A stretch of 64,000 bases of DNA from CBDAMZ01 sp965197375 (GTDB taxonomy: Bacteria; Acidobacteriota; Vicinamibacteria; Vicinamibacterales; UBA8438). Below the pieces are notes generated by a model. It was not told where the DNA came from and did no database searches. It saw only the letters and a list, made by a program, of their open reading frames with translations. Positions 27,190 to 35,990 of the stretch are shown one piece after another. Numbering within the stretch: position 1 is the stretch's first letter; the number at the start of each line of letters is the position of its first letter. The stretch lies in contig CBDAMZ010000009.1 of assembly GCA_965197375.1 (NCBI GenBank), positions 62,001 to 126,000 on the forward strand. The letters run 5' to 3'. The translations under genes were made by a program, and so were the position numbers.

Positions 27190-28569
27190 CTAGATCAGAG
27201 CAACCTGCTCCGTAGTCGGTTCCGCTCAGCAGTACCACGGCTCGTTGAGGAACGGCACCTCGACTCGTTGCGGCGGCCATGTAGACCACGGGGACAATGG
27301 AGCGTCTCCCTGGTCATGAGCCAGCTCCCAGACTGCGGCAAAAACCTCTCGGCGACTAGCCGACACCCGTGCCCCGACGAGCTTGCCAACGGAATCGGCC
27401 AGCACGTCCACTCTCGGATCGGGGTGCTCCCAGGGGTAGATCAGACCAACCGGATCAAACGGCTGGACGAACCGTTTGATTTCGTCGAGCTCGAGCAGGC
27501 GTGAACCGTTGGGCACGAGGAGACGGATCGCTAGTTGGATCGGAGCTACGCAATCGATCAGGTCAAGACGTCTGATCTCTTCTAGCAGATCGCGATATCG
27601 CTCGAGCGTGGTCCATGGCGTAAAGGCAACGAACGTCGGACTGAGGACAACGCCGGCGCCACGGCAGCACTCGACGGCGCGCTCGATATCAGCTCGCGTG
27701 TGGCCCTTGTCGAGCCTGGCCAAGACCGCATCGTCGAACGATTCGACCGCGCTCGTGATAAACACGCATCCGGTGTCATGCAGCCGGCCGAGCTCGCGGG
27801 CATGCCGCAATAGGTGTTCGACCTTGATAGTGACGTCGTACGTCACGTTGGGGCATTCACGTGCCAACCGATCCACGACACGCGTTGCGTGACTTACACC
27901 GTTAAAAAAATCCGGGTCGCCAAAGGTAATATGCCGCGCGCCGCGCGCAACCTGCGCCCTGACATCGGCCAGCACCACGTCTGGCGGCACGATGCGGAAG
28001 CGCCCGTCATAAATCGGTACGACCGGACAGTGTCGGCACCGGTGCTTGCATCCGCGACTCGCCTCGGTGTAGCCAACGATCTTGCGCACCCCGCCTTGCT
28101 GCAACATGGCATAGCGCTCGAGCGCAGGCAGCCCAGCGCGGTCCGGCATGATGAAGTCAAGACGCGGTAGTAACCCAGTGGAGGTGGGCGGCTCATCGGC
28201 GTACACGGCACGGCCTAACGCGATATCCACGAGATCGGCTTCGAATTCGCCGCCAAGAATGCGGTGGACGCCAAGCGACTGAAGCCACACACGGTTGGGC
28301 GGCGCGTACAACCCGTAGCAGCACAGCTCGACGTCTGGGTTGAGCCTGCGTACCCGCTTGATGACCGGCACCGCCAGCCGTGCAGCCGTATGCATCGGGA
28401 GGTGGAACGCCACGAGATCGGCGCCGGCGAGCTCAGCGCGGAACGGCTGGCGCGAGACATCGATGCAGGTCACGTCGATACCCGCACGTCTCAGCCACGC
28501 CGCTGGCGACGCCAGCCCGAACGGTTGATACCCGCGCTCGTAGGTTGAAATCAGGACGGCCCGCGTCAC
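27190..28569 (-). CDS. CUAEP-tail radical SAM selenoprotein (UGA at 27226-27228 read as Sec)
   Basis: A 459-residue protein when the UGA is read through; 447 residues if not. Residues 1-130 look like a B12-binding-type Rossmann domain (VLISTYERGYQPFGLASPAA, DLVAFHLPMHTAA). A radical SAM core follows, with YTEASRGCKHRCRHCPVVPI supplying the CxxxCxxC cluster near residue 170. Translation reaches NEPWYC, then TGA, then GCG GAA CCG ACT ACG and six further sense codons to a TAG at 27190-27192. The resulting Cys-Sec-Ala-Glu-Pro matches the CUAEP/CCAEP tail family I recall. A SECIS-like hairpin lies 13 nt after the UGA. It starts 8 bp after leuD, so probably shares the leuCD transcript. Substrate unknown. 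Confidence 0.85.
27196..27212 (-). promoter_or_regulatory. Bacterial SECIS-like hairpin for the CUAEP radical SAM gene
   Basis: On the mRNA strand, CGGAGCA-GGU-UGCUCUG forms a 7-bp stem (one G-U) with a GGU loop. The loop begins 20 nt after the UGA, close to the 18 nt in E. coli fdhF, whose SECIS also presents GGU at the apex of a GCA/UGC stem. SelB recognises this loop. It overlaps the last codons of the extended reading frame. Confidence 0.75.
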
Positions 28570-28577
28570 TGCCTGTT

Positions 28578-29177
28578 TCAGAAACCCTTCACATACGGAA
28601 GCCCAGCAGCAACTGCACGGACTTCGTCAAAGCGCTCGAGCAGCAGCCCCATCGCATCCCAGTGACCGCTCAGGAAGGAGTCGCGTACGACGGGAGGTAT
28701 CTGAAGTGACACGGCTCGCCCTGCGGCGTCGAGTGAAAGTGTCTCGACACTAAGCGCCATCTGTGCTTGCGGGGCCCGTTCGGCGGCCGCCATCAAGAAC
28801 TCGATATCGTCGTGGGAAGCGGTGACACACGGGAAGCCGATGGTCGTGGCGTTTCCTTGGAAGATCTCCGAGAACGACTCGCCCACACAGGCGCAAAGGC
28901 CCCAGCGTTGAAGCGCCTGCGGGGCGTGCTCACGTGAAGAGCCTGAGCCAAAGTTCTCGTTGACGAGCAAGATCGACGCTTGCCGAAAGGCAGGATTCGC
29001 GAACGGGTGATTCGGCATCGACTGACGATCGTCCTCGAATGCGTGCTCCCCCATCCCCTCGAAGGTGACAGCCTTGAGAAACCGCCCCGGGATAATCCGG
29101 TCTGTGTCGATGTTGTCCCCTCGCAGAGGGAGTGCTGTCCCCTCGATGCGATCGATACGTTGCGTGTTCTTCGGCAC
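28578..29177 (-). CDS. leuD: 3-isopropylmalate dehydratase small subunit
   Basis: A 199-residue swivelling-domain subunit of isopropylmalate isomerase. It carries LRGDNIDTDRIIPGRFLKAV at residues of about 18-37, the loop LLVNENFGSGSSREHAPQAL, which contributes substrate-binding residues, and SFSEIFQGNATTIGFP. Length and layout match LeuD. With LeuC it interconverts 2- and 3-isopropylmalate. It begins 22 bp after leuC and is followed after 8 bp by the radical SAM selenoprotein gene. Confidence 0.96.
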   Translation of the reverse strand: MPKNTQRIDRIEGTALPLRGDNIDTDRIIPGRFLKAVTFEGMGEHAFEDDRQSMPNHPFANPAFRQASILLVNENFGSGSSREHAPQALQRWGLCACVGESFSEIFQGNATTIGFPCVTASHDDIEFLMAAAERAPQAQMALSVETLSLDAAGRAVSLQIPPVVRDSFLSGHWDAMGLLLERFDEVRAVAAGLPYVKGF

Positions 29178-29199
29178 GAGTAAGATCTCGCCCTACGAC

Positions 29200-30615
29200 T
29201 TATTCTTCAGTGCCGAGGCTCGCGCGCACGTCGGTAACTTCCCCAGCAATCGCGGCCGCGGCCACCATCGCGGGACTCATCAACAGGGTGCGGCCGGTCG
29301 GGCTGCCCTGGCGACCCTTAAAATTCCTATTGGAGGACGACGCGCACACCTGACGTCCCTCGAGCCGATCCGGGTTCATCCCCAGGCACATCGAGCAGCC
29401 AGCGCCGCGCCACTCGAACCCGGCTTCGTGAAAGACTTGGTCGAGCCCTTCCGCCTCAGCCGCGCGTCGAACGCTCTTGGACCCGGGCACGACGAGTGCC
29501 GTCACGTGTGGCGACACACGGTGTCCGCGCAAGATCCGCGCCGCCTCCCTGAGATCGGACAGTCGTGAATTGGTGCAGGAACCAATAAACGCAACGTCAA
29601 TCTTCGTGCCGGCGATCGGCGCGCCGGCGGAAAACCCCATGAAGTCAATTGCCTCGGCCACCGACGTTCCCTCGGTCGTTCCCACATCGCCCGGCGTCGG
29701 TATCCGCCCGGTCACGCCGACCGACTGACCGGGGTTGATCCCCCATGTCACGCGTGGCTCGATGGCGTCGCCGTCGATTACCATCTCGTCGTCGTATGAG
29801 GCCCCGGCGTCGGACGCCATCGACGCCCACCACCGCTTAGCGCGCTCGAAAGCTTCACCTTGTGGGGCAAACCGGCGTCCATCGATGTAGCGGAATGTCG
29901 TTTCGTCAGGGTTGACGTACCCGATGCGCGCCCCGCCCTCAATTGACATATTGCACATCGTCATCCGCTCGTCCATACTCATTCGCTCCACCACCTGCCC
30001 GCCGTACTCGTAGGCGTAGCCAACACCCCCCCGAACGCCTAGCCTGGCGATGATCTCCAGGATAACGTCCTTGGCATACACGCCAGGCCTCAGTCGGCCG
30101 GTGACCATGATACGTCTGATCTTCAGCGGCTCGATGGCAAGACACTGTGACGCCAGGACGTCGCGCACTTGCGAGGCCCCAACGCCAAAGGCGACCGCGC
30201 CGAAGGCTCCGTGAGTCGACGTGTGGCTGTCGCCGCACGCGATAGTCATGCCGGGCTGGGTTAGCCCGAGCTCCGGTCCGATGACGTGGACGATACCTTG
30301 GCTATCGGTTTCAAGACTGGAAAACGGGATGCCGAAGTCGCGGCAGTTTTGCTCAAGGGCCACCACCATCTGCTCAGCAAGCTCGTCGGCAAACGGCCGG
30401 TGCTGCTGATCACGGGTCGGCACAAGATGGTCGACTGTCGCGTACGTCAGTTCCGGAAACGCCATGCCCGTGCCGCGACTGCGTAGCATGCCGAACGCCT
30501 GCGGGGTCGTGACCTCGTGCACCAGATGCAGCCCGATAAAGAGCTGAACCTGCCCGGTCTGGAGCGGACGGACGGTGTGGAGATCCCAAACTTTTTGGAG
30601 AAGCGTCTGACTCAT
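29200..30615 (-). CDS. leuC: 3-isopropylmalate dehydratase large subunit
   Basis: A 471-residue aconitase-superfamily protein with the [4Fe-4S] ligands in FIGSCTNSRLSDLREAAR and GAGCSMCLGMNPD, and the substrate loop SSSNRNFKGRQG. The N-terminus (QKVWDLHTVRP) and IACGDSHTSTHGAFGAVAFG are typical of LeuC. First gene of the leuC-leuD-radical SAM run. It is separated from leuA-leuB by the LysR gene on the other strand, so the isomerase and synthase genes are on different transcripts. Confidence 0.96.
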   Translation of the reverse strand: MSQTLLQKVWDLHTVRPLQTGQVQLFIGLHLVHEVTTPQAFGMLRSRGTGMAFPELTYATVDHLVPTRDQQHRPFADELAEQMVVALEQNCRDFGIPFSSLETDSQGIVHVIGPELGLTQPGMTIACGDSHTSTHGAFGAVAFGVGASQVRDVLASQCLAIEPLKIRRIMVTGRLRPGVYAKDVILEIIARLGVRGGVGYAYEYGGQVVERMSMDERMTMCNMSIEGGARIGYVNPDETTFRYIDGRRFAPQGEAFERAKRWWASMASDAGASYDDEMVIDGDAIEPRVTWGINPGQSVGVTGRIPTPGDVGTTEGTSVAEAIDFMGFSAGAPIAGTKIDVAFIGSCTNSRLSDLREAARILRGHRVSPHVTALVVPGSKSVRRAAEAEGLDQVFHEAGFEWRGAGCSMCLGMNPDRLEGRQVCASSSNRNFKGRQGSPTGRTLLMSPAMVAAAAIAGEVTDVRASLGTEE

Positions 30616-30675
30616 TAAGAAACCCGAAAACCTCGAGGCGTCAGGTCTTCTCGGCCTGGCGTTCTCGCGTCCGCC

Positions 30676-31974
30676 CTACTCCCTATCCTTCAGGAAGTGC
30701 TCGCGCGGCTGATGTATACGGTCGTAGCTGTCAGCCGAGATAACATAGTACCAGTCTGCAAAGCGCGCCGCCAGTCGCTCGGACGTCTGCTTGCCCTCGC
30801 GCACGCGTCGCTCCCACGATGCGTGCGCGTCGGAGTCCGATACCTGCGGCTCAGGGAGCGCCACCTGATCGAACTCTGCGGTGATAAAAACATAGCGGTT
30901 CTCACCGGGACCGCTCTCGGCGTCTTCACTCGTCTCGTCACCCAGCACGACCGCCTCGCCCCGGCCGTAGACGATCTCGCCGAAGCGGAGTGTGTAAAGG
31001 ACGCCTGCGTTGGTCCGGACCAGCAACTCCCCTTCGTTGGAGAGCAGGCTGCCTTCGGCGGTGGGGTAAAACCCTTTATTCCGAAGGTCCCGTAGGTCAC
31101 TCGCGTTGATCTGACGGGATTCGAAGGCCTCGCGTAGGTCGCCGGTCATTCCCAAAGGCTTCGGCCGCACACCAGCGATCTCCATGCCGATAATCGCCCC
31201 GACCAGACGGTTCATCTCGACGAAGTTGACCTCCTTGTCGGGTGGCACGTTGTTTCCGCGCCAGTTGTCCTCCTCGATCTTGTCAAAAACGGACTGTCTC
31301 CGCCGGGACACGGAACGTGTCCCTTCATTGATGCGGTACTCATTGAGCACGATGTGCTCGACCTGGTCGCGCTCCACCTCGAGTAAATTTTTCTCGATCC
31401 AGTCTTCGAAGGCGGTGGAGATGTCTGCCTCGAACCGCGCCGCATAGACACGCTTTTGCCCTGGAATACGCAAGAAGCGAAGTCCCTGCCGCGCCTCCAC
31501 CGGTCTGCCGACGATCAGATCGGCGAGGATTTCATCGCTCGCGCCCCTGACCGTGACTCGCGTGCCACGCCCCTGCAGGCTTGTCACCGTCTGATCCATC
31601 GGGTCGATGACCCCGAGCGGTTCGTGATCCGCCACGTTGTCAGAGCGGAAGTCCTCCTTGACGACACTGATGATGTCAGCAGCAATGGTTGAGAGTTTCG
31701 CTTTACCGTCGGCCGGATAGTCCTGGTGAGACGGAATGGTCCATAGCCCGCCGCGGTTGGTTACCTTAAACGGGATCGTGGACGCCGTCGCCTCGTCGAA
31801 CTCGACCACGTCGAGCGTGGCCGCCACATCGGGATCGGTAAACTCCGGGAAGAATGGATCTCCGATGTCGAGAAAAGCGTCCGGGGCTGTGCGCTTCGGC
31901 GCACTCACCAGCGCCACGATCCCAAACAGGATCGCAACCCCACCAAAGCTCATCGTCTTCCTCAGCTCGCTCAC
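30676..31974 (-). CDS. DUF4340 domain-containing protein
   Basis: A 432-residue protein with one N-terminal hydrophobic anchor (FGGVAILFGIVALVSA) and a large extracytoplasmic region: TIPSHQDYPADGKAKLSTIA and DLIVGRPVEARQGLRFLRIP, the paired beta units of DUF4340, then YTLRFGEIVYGRGEA and a C-terminal FADWYYVISADSYDRI. DUF4340 proteins are usually encoded with GldG-like proteins, as here: its ATG overlaps the GldFG stop by 4 bp. It probably forms the accessory periplasmic part of that ABC system. The substrate is unknown. Confidence 0.85.
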   Translation of the reverse strand: MSELRKTMSFGGVAILFGIVALVSAPKRTAPDAFLDIGDPFFPEFTDPDVAATLDVVEFDEATASTIPFKVTNRGGLWTIPSHQDYPADGKAKLSTIAADIISVVKEDFRSDNVADHEPLGVIDPMDQTVTSLQGRGTRVTVRGASDEILADLIVGRPVEARQGLRFLRIPGQKRVYAARFEADISTAFEDWIEKNLLEVERDQVEHIVLNEYRINEGTRSVSRRRQSVFDKIEEDNWRGNNVPPDKEVNFVEMNRLVGAIIGMEIAGVRPKPLGMTGDLREAFESRQINASDLRDLRNKGFYPTAEGSLLSNEGELLVRTNAGVLYTLRFGEIVYGRGEAVVLGDETSEDAESGPGENRYVFITAEFDQVALPEPQVSDSDAHASWERRVREGKQTSERLAARFADWYYVISADSYDRIHQPREHFLKDRE

Positions 31975-34718
31975 GATCGCTCCCTCAGCCGGTGTGCGGC
32001 GGCCGCGACCTCAAGCTCGCGTCGCTGGCGACGGATAAAAATCCACGCACCAAGCGCCACCACCGGGACCGGCGGTAGTAGAATCGCGAACGTCTTGATC
32101 GTCGTCTGGATCTGGCGAATCTGGGCCTCCATATTCTCGCGGCTCGCCCGAACCTTCGTCTCTTTTTCGGTGTTGATGTTGGTCGACAGCACCTCAAGTC
32201 TACGGTTTTCGACCTCCTCGAGGTTCCGCACCATAATCTGCATCGTCTGCGCGTCGATGTCGGTGCGGCTTCGGAGCTCCTCGACCCGTTCGTTGAGTCT
32301 GGCCTGCGCTTGCTTGAGCGCCTCCTCGGCCTCTTCCTCCGCCTGCTGCTCGTCTGCCGTACGCTGCTCGATGAACTCAGCCGTTTGCGCCTCGACCCGT
32401 GCCAGGGTGCGGTGGCGTGCCCGCCGGCTACGGAGCCGGATGAACGAATCGTCTCCCAGCAGCGTGTCCATCGCGTTTAGGAAGAAGGTGACGTTGTCGA
32501 AGTTCAGGCCGCCGGGCGCCTGCTGGCGAATGGCGAAGAACTGCTCGCTGATGAAGTCAAGGTCGGCTACCACGACCATGTCGACCGGCCCCGCCGACAT
32601 GGGCAGCCCGTCCTCACTCCCCGTGTCGGCCGAGCTGCCGCCACCCTCATCGTTGGTGTCGGCGGCCGGCGGCCGAAGAGCGCGCCCGACATGCTGGATG
32701 CGCGCCGCCAGAATATAGTCTTCCTCATCCTGCTGGTGTGGCGGGCTCGGGTTCATCTGGGGCCCAAACGGCGTGCCCCGCACGATTGAAAAGTAACCAC
32801 TTGCGCCCGACACCCTACCGGACCTCAAGAGCGGCTCGAACCGATAGCTCTCGTCCCCGACCGCCTGCAAAAATCCGGGATACAGAAAGACGAGCTCCTG
32901 GAGCTGCGCAGTGATGGGGTTGTTGACACTGAACGTCTCATCGTTCTCGTTCCCTGTCCCAAGAAAAACCACTTCCTCCGGCATGTGGGCCAGCTCGGGA
33001 TGGGGATTGTAGGCATCCCACAGAATCCGCGTCGGCTCCCAGTCGACGCCGAGATCCATGATCCACTGACGTACATTACCGCGCGGTCCCGGCCGCGGTG
33101 TTCCCGCCGGGTAGGTGAAAGGGTTCCCGGGACCGACCCACTCGCTCGGTGACAGCGTCGGCGCTACTGCTGGCAGCGGGTCAACCAGGATCAAGGCGGG
33201 TTTGCCGCCGCGGATGAAATCTGTCACGTGCTGCTGCTCGTCCGTCTGGAGTGAGGAGGGGAGAGGCACCAGGAGGGCATCGAGGTCGCCGCGTATCGGC
33301 AGCTCAGGGTTGACCTCCTGCACTTCGTACTGCTTACGCAACTCGTTGACTACCGACCACTGCGGCGTGAACTGGCTCTGCTGAAAGTTGACGCCCCCAA
33401 ACAAGTTAACCATGGTCCTGACGATGCCAATTCGCTTCCGCTCCGTCCTGGCAACAACACGAATGCTGCGCGTGATCTCGTACTCGGCGGGCAGCCCCCT
33501 GTCGAAGAACCCGATCACTTGCTCCTCGGCCCCACACGTGAAGGCCAGCCCGAGAAACACTTCTTCGAGCTCCGACCGAGCCGCGCTGACGTCTCGGATG
33601 GGACGCGGCAGGATACCGAAGGTCTCACGCGCACCGCGCGCGGCGTCGGTAAAGGGCTCCGTGTCCTCAATAAGCACTTCGACGGTCGGCCCGGCCAGCA
33701 CGTCGATTTCCTCGAGGATGCTGATGAGATTCGAGCGCGTCTGGACGTACGGTTCCGGCACGTCGGGGCTAATAAACGCCCGAATAAAGACCGGGCGATC
33801 CGCGGGCAGTTCGTCGAGCAGCGCTCGGGTTTCGTCACTGAGTGAGTGCAGTCGCTCGGTAGTCACGTCGATGCGAACGGTCGCGCGCGCCAGAACCGTG
33901 CCAATACTGACGAGTGTGATCACGATAGCCACAGCACGGACGGCGTGATGGGCCCACGTCGGGTAGCCATCCAACTTCACCGGCCAGTGCCGACGACTGA
34001 GCACCAGGACATTCAGATATAGGGAAAAGGTGGCCACCGCGACGAAATAGAGCAGCGCCGTGAGACTGATGATTCCCTTCGCGAAATCGTCGAAGTGGAG
34101 GAACACGCTGAGTGGCTCGAGCGCGCGCTCCAACCCCGGACTCAAGGCCCCACCAGCCGCGCCGGCCACGATCAGCGTCGCGCAGAAGATCGCACCGCCG
34201 ATGAAAGCAATAGTGGCGTTTCGCGTAAGCAACGAGGCCAGCATCCCTACTGCGATCAGAGCCGCGCCGACGAACCAGTAGCCGACGTAGTTACTGAACA
34301 TCAGGCCGAGGTCCGGGCTCCCAAGGTAGAAGAGGACGACGACATAACTTAGTGCCAGTGCCAGCGATGCGGTGTAGATGCCGAGCGTCGCAAGGTATTT
34401 GCCCAACACGACCTCTACGTCTGCCGCTGGCAGCGTCAGCAACAGCTCGTCCGTCCCGAGCTTCTTTTCTTCAGACCAGACACTCATCGTGAGCGCCGGG
34501 ACGAAAAAGAGCAGCAGGTACGGGAACACAGCGTTGAGCTGGTTAAGGTTAGCCAGGTTCTGCAAGAAGAACCGGTTCTGCCAGAACGCGGCCGCCGCGC
34601 TCAGAAAAATGAAGAGGGTGATGAAGATGTAGCCGGTGGGATTGCTGAAATACATCCGCAGATCCCGCTTAGCCAACGCCTTGACGATTGTAAAGTTGAC
34701 CTTGTCCCTCATAGCCAC
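31971..34718 (-). CDS. Fused GldF-type permease and GldG-type substrate-binding protein
   Basis: A 915-residue protein. Residues 1-260 form an ABC-2 permease with six TM segments (TLFIFLSAAAAFWQNRFFLQ, SVWSEEKKLGTDELLLTLPA) like GldF. Another TM then leads into a GldG/ABC_transp_aux region of about 560 residues (DVTTERLHSLSDETRALLDE, FIRAFISPDVPEPY, GKPALILVDPLPAV). Near the end are a coiled coil of about 80 residues (EEEAEEALKQAQARLNERVE) and a last TM. In Bacteroidota GldF and GldG are separate; here they are one chain. It works with the adjacent ATPase. Members outside gliding bacteria have no proven substrate. Confidence 0.85.
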   Translation of the reverse strand: MAMRDKVNFTIVKALAKRDLRMYFSNPTGYIFITLFIFLSAAAAFWQNRFFLQNLANLNQLNAVFPYLLLFFVPALTMSVWSEEKKLGTDELLLTLPAADVEVVLGKYLATLGIYTASLALALSYVVVLFYLGSPDLGLMFSNYVGYWFVGAALIAVGMLASLLTRNATIAFIGGAIFCATLIVAGAAGGALSPGLERALEPLSVFLHFDDFAKGIISLTALLYFVAVATFSLYLNVLVLSRRHWPVKLDGYPTWAHHAVRAVAIVITLVSIGTVLARATVRIDVTTERLHSLSDETRALLDELPADRPVFIRAFISPDVPEPYVQTRSNLISILEEIDVLAGPTVEVLIEDTEPFTDAARGARETFGILPRPIRDVSAARSELEEVFLGLAFTCGAEEQVIGFFDRGLPAEYEITRSIRVVARTERKRIGIVRTMVNLFGGVNFQQSQFTPQWSVVNELRKQYEVQEVNPELPIRGDLDALLVPLPSSLQTDEQQHVTDFIRGGKPALILVDPLPAVAPTLSPSEWVGPGNPFTYPAGTPRPGPRGNVRQWIMDLGVDWEPTRILWDAYNPHPELAHMPEEVVFLGTGNENDETFSVNNPITAQLQELVFLYPGFLQAVGDESYRFEPLLRSGRVSGASGYFSIVRGTPFGPQMNPSPPHQQDEEDYILAARIQHVGRALRPPAADTNDEGGGSSADTGSEDGLPMSAGPVDMVVVADLDFISEQFFAIRQQAPGGLNFDNVTFFLNAMDTLLGDDSFIRLRSRRARHRTLARVEAQTAEFIEQRTADEQQAEEEAEEALKQAQARLNERVEELRSRTDIDAQTMQIMVRNLEEVENRRLEVLSTNINTEKETKVRASRENMEAQIRQIQTTIKTFAILLPPVPVVALGAWIFIRRQRRELEVAAAAHRLRERS

Positions 34719-34744
34719 TTTTCGGTGCGGGCTAAAGTTCCACC

Positions 34745-35557
34745 CTAGATCGACGTCGGACCGGCACCCTCTGCCCCCCCCAGAAACTCCGTCAGCGACC
34801 CCGGCGGTTCGTCCCCATCGCGCGTCAGCCGATAGAACGGCCGCTCCAACGAGCCATTCTCTTCGAGCTCCTCTAGCGAGCCGTCAAAGACGAGCCGCCC
34901 GTTGTTCACTAACAGCACTCGGTCGGCGACCGCCTCAGCCTCGTGCAGGATATGCGTGGAAATCAATAACGTCTTCGTGCGACCGAGACGCCGGATATTC
35001 TCGCGGAACTGCCGAATCTGATTAGGGTCGAGACCGGCGGTCGGTTCGTCCATGATCAGCACGTCGGGATCGTGGAGAAGCGCGGCCGCCAACCCGACGC
35101 GCTGCTTGTAGCCTTTTGACAGCTTCCCAATTGGTTTCTTGGTGACAAGCTCCAGCGCGCACAGCTCCACGACTGCATCCACCCGCTGCTTCAGCGGCGT
35201 CAGCTCCATCTCGCGCGCCTCGCCGAAGAAGGTGAGTAGCTCTAACGGCGTCATGTCAGGATATGATGGACCATTCTCCGGGAGATACCCCAAGTGCTTC
35301 GACGCCTCGATCCGCTGTTGTCGTACGTCGAACCCCGCGATCGCGGCGTCCCCGGTGCTGGGCGCCAGATAGCCAGTCAGCATCCGCATCATCGTCGTCT
35401 TTCCGGCCCCGTTCGGCCCTATGAAGGCGACGATTTGCCCACGCGGAATCGAGAAGGAGATGTCCTGAACTGCGACAAAGGGGCCATAGTACTTACTCAG
35501 CCCCTTCGCGTCGATCATAGGCGTCGGCGTACCTGGCTCCATCGTGTTGACACTCAC
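34745..35557 (-). CDS. ABC transporter ATP-binding protein (GldA-like)
   Basis: A 270-residue ATPase with Walker A GPNGAGKTTMMRML, Q-loop region YLPENGPSYPDMTPLELL (the 'PE..P.Y..M' form typical of GldA/CcmA-like ATPases), signature LSKGYKQRVGLA, Walker B VLIMDEPTAGLDP and switch histidine STHILHE. First gene of the ATPase, GldFG fusion, DUF4340 operon; 26 bp separate it from the permease fusion. It would energise that exporter-like complex at the inner membrane. Confidence 0.92.
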   Translation of the reverse strand: MSVNTMEPGTPTPMIDAKGLSKYYGPFVAVQDISFSIPRGQIVAFIGPNGAGKTTMMRMLTGYLAPSTGDAAIAGFDVRQQRIEASKHLGYLPENGPSYPDMTPLELLTFFGEAREMELTPLKQRVDAVVELCALELVTKKPIGKLSKGYKQRVGLAAALLHDPDVLIMDEPTAGLDPNQIRQFRENIRRLGRTKTLLISTHILHEAEAVADRVLLVNNGRLVFDGSLEELEENGSLERPFYRLTRDGDEPPGSLTEFLGGAEGAGPTSI

Positions 35558-35752
35558 TCCTGAATTAGACGTTGCTCAAACGTGAATAACCGAGCTACCG
35601 ACCTCCCCGGGCCAACGGCTTCTCGTGCCGATCCCAAAGGACCAAGTTAGCGGGGAATCCGCGACGGTGAAGGATAGCCAATGACAAGGTCCGCCAGCAA
35701 GGCATGCCGAGTTGGGGCGGGTGCCACTCACCCCGACGCGCATGGACGGCTT

Positions 35753-35890
35753 CTACGGGGCAGGGGTCCACTTCACCTTCACGTGAGGATCCAAGGATCG
35801 GGCCGACGGCTTCCTGTAGGCCACCTTCCCACCGACAATAGTGTAGAGCACCTCGGTCTGGCTGCGCCGCTCTGTGGCTTCGCACGCAAA
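35753..35890 (-). pseudogene. Amidohydrolase-like C-terminal fragment
   Basis: Between an in-frame TGA and a TAG at 35753-35755 the minus strand encodes about 45 residues including TEVLYTIVGGKVAYRKPSAR. The 'VLYTIVGGKVAYR' pattern is the last beta-strand of amidohydrolases. No upstream portion is present, so it is a relic in the gap between the ABC operon and the aldo/keto reductase. Nothing else is recognised in 35558-35990. Confidence 0.45.
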
Positions 35891-35990
35891 TCAACGCTAA
35901 ACACCAATGCTAGCCGATGGCCTTTGCCTGATCAGCCGGGTTTAATGTCCCGGACCTGCGCACGCTTTTCGAATCCGCGACGACACTCGA

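Noticed and set aside
32095..32718. A 207-residue Ser/Ala-rich frame opposite the GldFG fusion
   Set aside because: It is a mirror of the coiled-coil region of the real gene on the other strand.
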